Below are positions 1 to 5,596 of a DNA stretch of 5,992 nt, piece by piece. The stretch's first letter is position 1, and each line of letters opens with the position of its first letter. Both the position numbers and the translations under genes were made by a program. Under the pieces are notes generated by a model. It ran no database searches and was not told the origin of the DNA. It saw only the letters and a list, made by a program, of their open reading frames with translations. Source of the stretch: Taibaiella sp. (lineage in GTDB: Bacteria; Bacteroidota; Bacteroidia; Chitinophagales; Chitinophagaceae); contig JACFNS010000171.1 of NCBI GenBank assembly GCA_019454705.1, forward strand, positions 1-5,992. Reading direction: 5' to 3'.

Positions 1-691
1 CTTCAGTAACATCAAAACCGGGGGTATTACACCGCGGACAAGTATTTAATATAACATCAGACAGTTTTTTCGCAGCACGCCCTATTACCTCCATCCTTGT
101 TGGATTGTACATCGCCCGCATATCTGTTTCAACATACACCTGCCCATATTTTGACAGGTATACATTCACGAGTTTATCCAGCGTCTGTATATCAGCTACA
201 CCCTTAGTCAAATCAGTTGTTGCATCCTTGTCTCTGCGCAAAACAAGGCCATGAGACGGGAATAAAGCCTTTCGGGCAAATGCATCAACTTCTTCATGAT
301 TTTTAAGTAGTTGTCCATTGAAGTTCGTTGTTGTAGTGAGTTCTCTTACTTTTATCTCCAGGTTGTTTTCCAAATCCAACAGGAGCAGGATTTCATCATC
401 TGCATGCACAAACGGCAAGTAAGGGTGTGGCCCGAATGACCCTTCAGAAGATATTGCGAGTGTGCAATTATAAGCTGTACAGGCATCCATACATTTTCTG
501 CGGGCAGATTCAAGAGGTGTAGAGCTTCGTTCTATCTCACCGCTAAATGTTCCATACATGTCAGTGTCAAACCCCACCGGAACGAATAACTCTACACCAT
601 CAAGAATACTCAATGCAGGCTCTATAACTTTCTCTTTACCATGTTTGGTGGCTATCGCCAGCCTACGCCCGGAAAAAAAATCTGTTTTCAT
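1..691 (-). CDS. DUF6671 family protein, 3' end cut by left edge
   Basis: Read on the reverse strand from the ATG at 689-691, the frame is open for 230 codons and leaves the window without a stop, so the C-terminus is missing. Recognisable blocks are GRRLAIATKHGKEKVI (residues 8-23), FGTFSGEIER-like YGTFSGEIER (46-55), SSEGSFGPHPYLPF (81-94), ADDEILLLLD (97-106), ELTTTTNFNG (117-126) and FPSHGLVLR (144-152). Near the end a CPRC pair (C218, C221) followed by NTPGFDVTE looks like the first half of a zinc ribbon; its second half would lie outside the window. These blocks match my memory of the DUF6671 family, which has no established function. There is no signal peptide or membrane segment, so it is probably cytosolic. 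It stands alone here, with a 435-bp non-coding gap upstream. The conserved SEGSFGPHP and TNFNG blocks could be catalytic or ligand-binding, but that is a guess. The family name was not checked by a search. Confidence 0.8.
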   Translation of the reverse strand, partial: MKTDFFSGRRLAIATKHGKEKVIEPALSILDGVELFVPVGFDTDMYGTFSGEIERSSTPLESARRKCMDACTAYNCTLAISSEGSFGPHPYLPFVHADDEILLLLDLENNLEIKVRELTTTTNFNGQLLKNHEEVDAFARKALFPSHGLVLRRDKDATTDLTKGVADIQTLDKLVNVYLSKYGQVYVETDMRAMYNPTRMEVIGRAAKKLSDVILNTCPRCNTPGFDVTE

Positions 692-702
692 TCCAGACTT
701 GT

Positions 703-730
703 TATTTTCAACACAAAGGTGTTGCATTCT
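703..730 (-). promoter_or_regulatory. Possible promoter/operator hairpin before the DUF6671 gene
   Basis: A short perfect inverted repeat lies 18 bases upstream of the DUF6671 start: AACAC at 710-714 and GTGTT at 719-723, with a 4-base spacer. On the minus strand it contains CACCTTTG (721-714), one base off the Bacteroidota -7 box TAnnTTTG. I see no matching -33 TTG at the expected distance. It could be a promoter with an overlapping operator or simply chance. Confidence 0.25.
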
Positions 731-899
731 TATTATATAATTTCATTTAATTATAATATGAAAAATATAATGATAATTTATGGGTTAGGGGTATACTTAT
801 TGGCAGGTGCTAGTGGTGAAACATTATTAAATTTGACAACTTGATCTGATTGCTAAACTAATGAAGAAACTCACATTTACTGGCACAAATGTTCCGAAG

Positions 900-943
900 G
901 GCATTCGTGTCTATTAGTTCATCCGGTCTCTGACCGGCATTCG
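900..943. repeat. Palindromic repeat A (CCGGTC-TCT-GACCGG) flanked by 8-bp direct repeats
   Basis: CCGGTC at 923-928 and GACCGG at 932-937 form a perfect 6-bp stem around a TCT loop. The octamer GGCATTCG occurs twice in direct orientation, at 900-907 and 936-943, so the unit is bounded by the same word on both sides. The shape is that of a REP-like palindromic element. An intrinsic terminator is unlikely because no T-run follows on either strand. Confidence 0.6.
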
Positions 944-1043
944 CTGTGATGTGGTTAGCTATTCATTCTTAGCATAACAATGGGTCGATAGTTGGTTGTT
1001 ACTATATACTTCAGAGTAAAATTTAAACTTTGTATCTTGAATA

Positions 1044-1058
1044 CCGGACAGAAACCGG
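1044..1058. repeat. Palindromic repeat B1, degenerate inverted copy of repeat A
   Basis: CCGGACAGAAACCGG matches the reverse complement of the 15-bp core at 923-937 (CCGGTCAGAGACCGG) at 13 of 15 positions. The outer CCGG/CCGG arms are kept, while the inner pairs are disrupted. It lies about 107 bp from repeat A in inverted orientation. Confidence 0.5.
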
Positions 1059-1076
1059 GTGACTTGGTTAGACACA

Positions 1077-1097
1077 GGTCGTCCGTTGGAAGACCGG
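1077..1097. repeat. Palindromic repeat B2 (GGTCGTCC / GGAAGACC)
   Basis: GGTCGTCC at 1077-1084 and GGAAGACC at 1088-1095 form an 8-bp stem with one mismatch and a GTT loop. The element ends in GACCGGC, the same GACCGG core as repeat A, and sits 30 bp upstream of the lipoprotein start codon. It is probably a third, diverged member of the same repeat group, or else a regulatory hairpin for the gene downstream. Confidence 0.45.
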
Positions 1098-1126
1098 CGC
1101 CAGTTTGAAAGGAATGCATTGGTGAT

Positions 1127-1672
1127 ATGACTTTTGAATACGTATATATGGGTAAATTGTCTTTAAGTAAATACACTTTCAAAAATACGGTGTTAATAAT
1201 CAGTTTAGTAGTATTTACATTGTTTAATTCATGCAAACCTGTAATCAAAAAATCGATATCCGGCAAATGGGTTGTTGAAACGATTGCCTATAACAATGTT
1301 CTCATCAATGAGTGTCTCTTATTAAATCTTATGACTTTTGATAGAAATAAAACTTGTGAATTACCTATTGTTGCTTTTTGTCCTGAGTACGATATTGTCA
1401 CGTCAAATGGAAACTGGATTTTACAAGAAACTGATTCAATTCCATTAATGCTAACGATAGACACGGATAATAGAATATTTTCCGGTAATCATAGATTGAT
1501 TTTTTATCGAGATGAGAAGGCAAATTTATTCCGAATGGAGGTTATTTCTGATAGCCTTTACATGCTGTGTAATAAGAACTTGTATAACAACGGTCTAAGT
1601 CAGGATATAATGAACTATCTGGTTAAAGTAAGCCACAGGGACGAGGAAACATGGCCAAAGAATAGGCAATAA
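1127..1672 (+). CDS. Putative lipoprotein of unknown function, AT-rich
   Basis: This 181-residue protein is not one I recognise. Residues 21-35 form a hydrophobic stretch (TVLIISLVVFTLFNS) followed by C36, which fits a lipoprotein signal in the loose Bacteroidota style, so export and lipid anchoring are likely. ISGKWVV (44-50) follows shortly after the cysteine. A Gly-Lys-Trp at this place, followed by a beta-rich body of about 120 residues, is reminiscent of the small lipocalin-like lipoproteins common in Bacteroidota, but I cannot assign it to that family. The start is uncertain: ATG 1127 has an AAAGGA about 14 bases upstream, while M8 (ATG at 1148) would give a more typical short signal peptide and has no visible ribosome site. 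The gene is clearly richer in A and T than recG and exbBD. It is convergent with recG (26-bp gap) and has no partner on its strand, which suggests an acquired or fast-evolving single gene. Confidence 0.65.
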   Translation: MTFEYVYMGKLSLSKYTFKNTVLIISLVVFTLFNSCKPVIKKSISGKWVVETIAYNNVLINECLLLNLMTFDRNKTCELPIVAFCPEYDIVTSNGNWILQETDSIPLMLTIDTDNRIFSGNHRLIFYRDEKANLFRMEVISDSLYMLCNKNLYNNGLSQDIMNYLVKVSHRDEETWPKNRQ

Positions 1673-1698
1673 TTATTCAAAATTGTTGGTTTACCCCT

Positions 1699-3732
1699 CT
1701 AACTAATCTTACTCCAATTATTACTCGGCTTTGCCTGTTGCAATAATATATTCCTGATACCCTGGTGCTGGGGATGGGTGAGGGCAGGGTCTTCATTCAG
1801 TAGTTGTTGTGCCGCTGCTCTTGTCAGTTCCAGTATGGCGGTATCGTGTACAATGTCTGCCAGCTTAAAACGGAACACACCGCTCTGCTTGGTGCCATAT
1901 AAATCGCCCGGCCCGCGCATGGCCAGGTCTTTTTCTGCTATGATAAAACCGTTGCTGGTAGCCGTCATGGTCTTCATCCGTTCCGCGCTTTCTTTTGATA
2001 GTTTATTGCCCGTCAGTAATATGCAATACGACTGCTCCGCACCACGGCCTACACGCCCACGCAACTGGTGGAGTTGCGATAAGCCAAAACGCTCCGCACT
2101 CTCTATCAGCATCACGCTGGCATTGGGCACGTCCACACCTACTTCTATCACCGTTGTGGCTACCAGCACCTGTGCATGTCCTTCCACAAAGCGTTGCATA
2201 TTACGTTCGCGCAGCTCCTGTTCCTGTCTGCCATGTACCATCGCTATGCGGTATTTATGTTCGGGAAAGAATGTTTTTACCTGCTCATAACCGGCCGCAA
2301 GGCTTTCATAGTCCATCTTCTCCGACTCTTCTATCAGCGGGTAAACGATATATGCCTGCCTGCCCTTGTCCACCTCGCTGCGTATAAATTCCATCACATG
2401 CGCGCGGCGCATCTCGTTGCGGTGTACGGTCTTTATCTCCTGCCTGCCGGGTGGTAATTCATCTATTACCGATACGTCCAGGTCGCCATAGAGGGTCATA
2501 GCCAGTGTGCGGGGTATGGGCGTTGCTGTCATCACTAGTATATGCGGCGGAGTTTCATTTTTCTCCCATAGCCTTGCCCGCTGACCGACACCAAAACGGT
2601 GCTGCTCATCAATCACCGCCAGACCCAGGTTATGAAACTGCACGGCATCTTCCAGCAGGGCGTGCGTACCTACGGCTATTTTTATGCTGCCATCAGCCAG
2701 TCCTTTCAGTATCTCTTTTCGTTCTTTCCCTTTTATCGTACCGGTAAGTATTGCTACAGTAATGCCCATCGGCTCCAGCAGTCGGCTGATGCTTTTATAG
2801 TGTTGTTGCGCCAATATTTCGGTGGGCGCCATCATGCACGCCTGGTGGCCATTGTCCAGCGCCAGCAGCATCGACATTACAGCCACTATGGTTTTACCGC
2901 TGCCCACGTCGCCCTGCACCAGCCGGTTCATCTGCTTGCCTGTAGCAGTATCATAGCGTATTTCTTTTAGCACTCTTTTTTGTGCGCCTGTCAATTCAAA
3001 GGGCAGGTGCTCTTTATAAAACCTGTTGAAATTATCGCCTACGGTTTCAAACTTCCAGCCCTGTTGTATATGGTGCTGCACACGCAATTGTCCTATCTTT
3101 AGTTGAGAGGCGAACAGTTCCTCCCATTTCAACCGGTAGCGTGCCGCCAGCATCCGCTCTTCAGTATCTGGGTAGTGTATCCACTTTACAGCGTGGTAAC
3201 GGTCGCAGAGTTGGTATTGCTGTATGATATTGGGTGGCAGTATTTCGGGTATGTCAGCAGGAGTTATTTTACTTATCAGTTCTTTGGTGATTTTCGCCAG
3301 CACGCGGTTATTTACCCCACGCCCTTTCAGCTTTTCCGTCAGGGGATAGACTGGTGTCATGCCTGCCTTGGCGGTTTCCGCATTAAGCGGGTCTATATCG
3401 GGGTGGGCAATATTAGGTACACCATTGAAGTAACTGACCCTGCCAAAGACTAAATAGTTCTTATTCGCCTCCAGTGTCTTCTTCATCCACTGTGCACCCT
3501 GGAACCATATCAGTTCTATCTTCCCGCTATCATCGTACAGGGTAGCCGTCAACCGCCTGCCCCTGCCTGTACCTTCTTCAAATATATTGATGAGCGTGCC
3601 GATGAGTTGCACATACTCGCCATCGGTGCTGATACTGCCAATCTTGTTGAGCTGTGTACGGTCGTTGTAACGAAAAGGGTAGTGGTGCAGCAGGTCGCCC
3701 GAAAACTGTATGTCCAGTTCCTTGCGCAGCAT
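1699..3732 (-). CDS. recG: ATP-dependent DNA helicase RecG
   Basis: RecG is a superfamily 2 helicase that reverses stalled replication forks and moves branched DNA junctions. All family marks are present: an OB-fold wedge region (about residues 38-112), Walker A GDVGSGKT (274-281), APTEILAQQHY (302-312), the DEQH box (375-378), motif III TATPIPRT (402-409), VATTVIEVGVDVP (524-536), motif VI QLHQLRGRVGRG (553-564), and the C-terminal TRG-type segment RGPGDLYGTKQSG (606-618). The coordinates use the first ATG in frame and give 677 residues. Conserved RecG sequence continues upstream to about 3786, so the native protein is probably 18 or more residues longer, starting at an unusual codon; see the separate entry. 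The gene lies 65 bp downstream of exbD, counting from the upstream extension, on the same strand and may share its transcript. No hairpin terminator is visible in the 26-bp gap to the convergent lipoprotein gene. Confidence 0.97.
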   Translation of the reverse strand: MLRKELDIQFSGDLLHHYPFRYNDRTQLNKIGSISTDGEYVQLIGTLINIFEEGTGRGRRLTATLYDDSGKIELIWFQGAQWMKKTLEANKNYLVFGRVSYFNGVPNIAHPDIDPLNAETAKAGMTPVYPLTEKLKGRGVNNRVLAKITKELISKITPADIPEILPPNIIQQYQLCDRYHAVKWIHYPDTEERMLAARYRLKWEELFASQLKIGQLRVQHHIQQGWKFETVGDNFNRFYKEHLPFELTGAQKRVLKEIRYDTATGKQMNRLVQGDVGSGKTIVAVMSMLLALDNGHQACMMAPTEILAQQHYKSISRLLEPMGITVAILTGTIKGKERKEILKGLADGSIKIAVGTHALLEDAVQFHNLGLAVIDEQHRFGVGQRARLWEKNETPPHILVMTATPIPRTLAMTLYGDLDVSVIDELPPGRQEIKTVHRNEMRRAHVMEFIRSEVDKGRQAYIVYPLIEESEKMDYESLAAGYEQVKTFFPEHKYRIAMVHGRQEQELRERNMQRFVEGHAQVLVATTVIEVGVDVPNASVMLIESAERFGLSQLHQLRGRVGRGAEQSYCILLTGNKLSKESAERMKTMTATSNGFIIAEKDLAMRGPGDLYGTKQSGVFRFKLADIVHDTAILELTRAAAQQLLNEDPALTHPQHQGIRNILLQQAKPSNNWSKIS

Positions 3733-3786
3733 TTCCCCACGCTGGGGGCCAACGCCTTTCTGGTATTCAATGGGTGTATCTAATAT
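3733..3786 (-). other. Conserved N-terminal extension of RecG with no standard start codon
   Basis: Continuing the recG frame upstream of ATG 3732 gives ILDTPIEYQKGVGPQRGE, joined directly to MLRKEL. LDTPIEY-KGVGP-R-LRKEL is the usual beginning of Bacteroidota RecG proteins, so this is coding sequence by similarity. The frame is closed by TAA at 3811-3813, and no ATG, GTG, TTG or CTG codon occurs between that stop and the ATG at 3730-3732. The likeliest start is the ATA codon at 3784-3786, just before TTA-GAT; other isoleucine codons in frame are ATT (3769-3771) and ATC (3802-3804). A sequencing error or a recent start-codon mutation (ATG to ATA) would look the same. Confidence 0.7.
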
Positions 3787-3787
3787 G

Positions 3788-3805
3788 GATGAACGATGAA
3801 CGATG
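3788..3805. repeat. Short tandem repeat GATGAAC x2 plus GATG
   Basis: Two perfect copies of the heptamer GATGAAC (3788-3794 and 3795-3801) are followed by a partial GATG (3802-3805). The repeat lies immediately upstream of the inferred recG start. On the recG strand it reads GTTCATC. Small ATGAACG-like repeats are frequent in Bacteroidota intergenic DNA, in my recollection. Confidence 0.6.
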
Positions 3806-3851
3806 CGCGGTTACTATTTGTATCCTCGTAAAGATAATAAAGCGCTGCCGT

Positions 3852-4253
3852 TTACGGTGCATTATCAATAGCCGCCACCACTTTCAGGTTATTGGCTTTG
3901 GCAGCACGCATTACAGCCATTACATTATCCCAGTCAGCTTTTTTATCTCCGTTTACCACTACGGTAGGTTCGGCGTCGTTGGCTTTGGCGGCTACACGTC
4001 CTATTACTGCCTCCAGCGAGTCGACAGGAGTAAGCGTAGTGCCCACATAAAAGCGCTGCATGGAATCCACAGTAACCACTACAGTTTGCTTGGCCTTGGT
4101 ATCAGTTGCAGCTTTGGGTGTCAGCACCTTTACCACGTTGGGGTTGGCCAGCGTAGAGATGATCAGGAAGAAGAACAGCAATATGAACAATATATCGTTC
4201 AGCGCCGAAGTATGTATTTCCGTTTTGTCCCTTAGTCCTTTTCTCAGGTTCAT
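3852..4253 (-). CDS. exbD: ExbD/TolR-type biopolymer transport protein
   Basis: This 133-residue protein has the ExbD layout. A short charged cytoplasmic N-terminus (MNLRKGLRDKTEIHTSA) is followed by a single membrane helix at about residues 18-37, which carries the family's essential aspartate at D20 (LNDILFILLFFFLI), and then a periplasmic domain of about 95 residues ending in NNLKVVAAIDNAP. ExbD dimers sit inside an ExbB pentamer and use the proton gradient to energise TonB, or TolA in the Tol system; the helix aspartate is thought to carry the proton. The gene follows exbB after 11 bp, and the start is well supported by GGAGG four bases upstream of the ATG. Bacteroidota loci often have two exbD genes next to tonB; only one is present here and recG follows instead. 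Whether it serves TonB, a Tol-like system or another motor cannot be told from this window. Confidence 0.93.
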   Translation of the reverse strand: MNLRKGLRDKTEIHTSALNDILFILLFFFLIISTLANPNVVKVLTPKAATDTKAKQTVVVTVDSMQRFYVGTTLTPVDSLEAVIGRVAAKANDAEPTVVVNGDKKADWDNVMAVMRAAKANNLKVVAAIDNAP

Positions 4254-4264
4254 ACTGCCTCCGG
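4254..4264 (-). promoter_or_regulatory. Strong ribosome binding site of exbD
   Basis: On the minus strand the exbB stop TAA is followed by CC, GGAGG (4262-4258), CAGT and then the exbD ATG. This is a near-ideal Shine-Dalgarno sequence with a 4-base spacer, unusual in a window where the other starts have only A/T-rich leaders. It supports translation of exbD as the second gene of one message. Confidence 0.75.
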
Positions 4265-4960
4265 TTATTTAGTGGGTTCATGCAATATATCCAGGAATTC
4301 AACCGAGGCTGCTTCCATTTTATTCACCGCCTTGTTGATTTGTGCATTCAGGTAGTTGTACGCCACATAAGACAACAGTCCAATAATCAGACCTACGGCC
4401 GAGGTTACCATTTTGGTATATATGCCACCGGCGATATTCTCAATAGAAAAACCCTGGTGCTGTATATTGAAGAAAAGGATAATCATACCCGCAATTGTAC
4501 CCAGGAAACCAAACATAGGCGCTATGCCCGCTATGGTAGAAAGTATCGACAGGTTCTTTTCCAGGTTGTACACCTGAAGCTTGCCCGTGTTTTCCATCGA
4601 GCGTTCTATATGCTCAACAGGTTTGCCAATGCGGCTCAGGCCCTTGTCAATAATACGCGCCATAGGCCCCTGTGTATTTTTGGCCAGGTTTTTAGCGCCA
4701 ACAAGGTTACCATCAGTCACATGCTCCCTGATGCGTGCCATGAAAGTGGGGTCAATATCCCCTGCCTTACGTATCACCGCCAGGCGCTCCAGGAATACAT
4801 ATACCATTAGTACCGAACACAGCAGCAGCGGAATCATCAGGATACCGCCTTCTTTCAGCAGGTCTATCAACGACAGTTTTTCGGCGCTGGTTTCTTCTAC
4901 CAGGTCTGTAGCCTGCGCAACCGTATCTAATTGTAAGAGGATAGCCGACAGTATATGCAT
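4265..4960 (-). CDS. exbB: ExbB/TolQ/MotA-family proton channel protein
   Basis: The 231-residue product shows three membrane segments in the ExbB/TolQ arrangement: about 37-58 (EGGILMIPLLLCSVLMVYVF region), 139-163 and 184-206. Between the first two lies a cytoplasmic stretch of about 80 residues. The glycine-rich second segment AGIAPMFGFLGTIAGMI (144-160) and the third segment with TSAVGL (186-191) are the family's channel signatures. About 35 residues precede the first helix, with a mildly hydrophobic start (MHILSAILLQ) that resembles the leader regions of many Bacteroidota ExbB proteins. Together with ExbD it makes an inner-membrane motor driven by proton flow. The gene is first in a probable exbB-exbD(-recG) unit. 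A -7-like promoter box lies about 20 bases upstream, and the FKBP terminator separates it from the gene before. Confidence 0.94.
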   Translation of the reverse strand: MHILSAILLQLDTVAQATDLVEETSAEKLSLIDLLKEGGILMIPLLLCSVLMVYVFLERLAVIRKAGDIDPTFMARIREHVTDGNLVGAKNLAKNTQGPMARIIDKGLSRIGKPVEHIERSMENTGKLQVYNLEKNLSILSTIAGIAPMFGFLGTIAGMIILFFNIQHQGFSIENIAGGIYTKMVTSAVGLIIGLLSYVAYNYLNAQINKAVNKMEAASVEFLDILHEPTK

Positions 4961-4980
4961 GAGTTAGTTTTGAACAGAAA

Positions 4981-4988
4981 CAAATGTA
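4981..4988 (-). promoter_or_regulatory. Candidate Bacteroidota -7 promoter box for exbB
   Basis: On the minus strand the sequence reads TACATTTG, a full match to the Bacteroidota -7 consensus TAnnTTTG, ending 20 bases before the exbB ATG. I cannot find a good -33 TTTG at the usual 19-21 base spacing, so only half of the promoter is supported. It lies downstream of the FKBP terminator, as expected for an independent exbBD transcript. Confidence 0.5.
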
Positions 4989-5011
4989 ATAATTAGGTTT
5001 TTATCTTTCTT

Positions 5012-5047
5012 GTTAAAAATAAATGCCGGGGCGCAACTGCCCCGGCA
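5012..5047 (-). terminator. Intrinsic terminator of the FKBP gene
   Basis: TGCCGGGGC (5024-5032) and GCCCCGGCA (5039-5047) form a perfect 9-bp GC-rich stem with a 6-base loop. On the minus strand it is followed by a T-rich run (TTTATTTTTAA, about 5023-5013). It begins 21 bases past the FKBP stop codon and should end that transcript before exbB. Confidence 0.9.
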
Positions 5048-5068
5048 CATATCTTCCACTCAATTATA

Positions 5069-5497
5069 TTATCCTATAGCAACCAGTTCCAGGTCGAATA
5101 TCAGGTCCTGGCCGGCCAACGGGTGGTTGGCATCCAGTACCACTATTTCTTCCTGAACCTCGGTGATAACAACCGGGAAGTTATTGCCCATATTGTCACT
5201 CATATTCAGTTGCATACCTACTTCAGGCATCATTTCAGCAGGAAACTCCTGCCTGGGATATTGTACAATCATATCATCCCTACGCTCACCATAAGCTTCG
5301 CCTACGGGTATCTGCACAGTTTTCTTTTCACCCGGCGTCATATTCATCAGCGCATCGTCAAAACCCTTTATAACCTGTCCGCTGCCTACTGTAAATTCCA
5401 GTGGATCGCGACCCTCAGAACTATCAAATGTTTCCCCTGTTGTTAATTTTCCATGGTAATGCACTTTTACCGTGTCACCGCTTTTAACTTGTTGCAT
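5069..5497 (-). CDS. SlyD-like FKBP-type peptidyl-prolyl cis-trans isomerase
   Basis: The 142-residue protein has the SlyD arrangement: an FKBP half (residues 1-74, with VHYHGKLTTGETFDSS, VGSGQVIKGFDDALMNMTPGE and IPVGEAYGERRDD) into which an insert-in-flap chaperone domain is placed (about 75-120). The final FKBP strand follows, with the diagnostic DANHPLAGQDLIFDLELVAI (122-141). Such enzymes speed proline isomerisation and bind unfolded chains in the cytoplasm. No signal peptide is visible. The histidine-rich, metal-binding tail of Escherichia coli SlyD is absent, as in the short SlyD-like group, so a role in nickel handling is not supported. The gene is a single transcription unit with a strong terminator and is divergent from the NamZ gene. 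The start at 5495-5497 fits the family N-terminus and is preceded by an A/T-rich leader without a Shine-Dalgarno sequence. Confidence 0.94.
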   Translation of the reverse strand: MQQVKSGDTVKVHYHGKLTTGETFDSSEGRDPLEFTVGSGQVIKGFDDALMNMTPGEKKTVQIPVGEAYGERRDDMIVQYPRQEFPAEMMPEVGMQLNMSDNMGNNFPVVITEVQEEIVVLDANHPLAGQDLIFDLELVAIG

Positions 5498-5596
5498 GAA
5501 ATTTGTTTTAAATAAAAAATGCGATTATGATGCAAGGTACATTATAATCTGCGAATATCTGTTTCACTGCTTATCTTTAAACAAAATTTTGGCACG
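5498..5596. promoter_or_regulatory. Divergent promoter region between FKBP and NamZ genes
   Basis: This 99-bp A/T-rich gap must contain promoters for both directions. On the minus strand TACCTTGC (5539-5532) and on the plus strand TATCTTTA (5572-5579) each resemble the -7 box TAnnTTTG with one mismatch. Neither has a clear -33 partner, so both are weak candidates. Confidence 0.3.

Larger units (their letters stand above)
692..1126. other. Non-coding gap with palindromic repeats
   Basis: This 435-bp stretch has no convincing gene on either strand. The left half (about 724-900) is AT-rich and contains only a 28-codon frame (758-844) without support. The right half (about 900-1100) carries three related GC-rich palindromes embedded in AT-rich sequence, described separately. 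The promoters of the DUF6671 gene (minus) and of the lipoprotein gene (plus) should both lie here, since the two genes are divergent. Confidence 0.7.

Noticed and set aside
758..844. 28-codon plus-strand frame with a hydrophobic start, a possible small membrane peptide
   Set aside because: It is very short, lies in AT-rich DNA, has no ribosome site or conserved feature, and could occur by chance.
923..937. CCGGTC-TCT-GACCGG read as an intrinsic terminator
   Set aside because: No T-run follows on either strand, the stem is only 6 bp, and no gene ends just before it. A repeat element fits better.
955..1266. 103-codon open frame on the minus strand overlapping the palindromes and the start of the lipoprotein gene
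   Set aside because: It has no recognisable motif, its middle part is simply the translation of the palindromic repeats, and it overlaps the 5' end of a better supported gene with a signal peptide.
1778..3453. Several plus-strand open frames of 80-170 codons opposite recG
   Set aside because: They are mirror frames of a fully supported helicase gene. Their translations show low-complexity or cysteine/serine-rich composition with no domain.
3788..3805. GATGAAC repeats as a CRISPR-like or iteron array
   Set aside because: There are only two full copies of 7 bp without spacers, and no replication or cas gene is nearby.
3654..4810. Plus-strand and minus-strand frames overlapping exbD and exbB in other phases
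   Set aside because: exbD and exbB are complete, with family motifs and matching gene spacing, so the alternatives are shadows.
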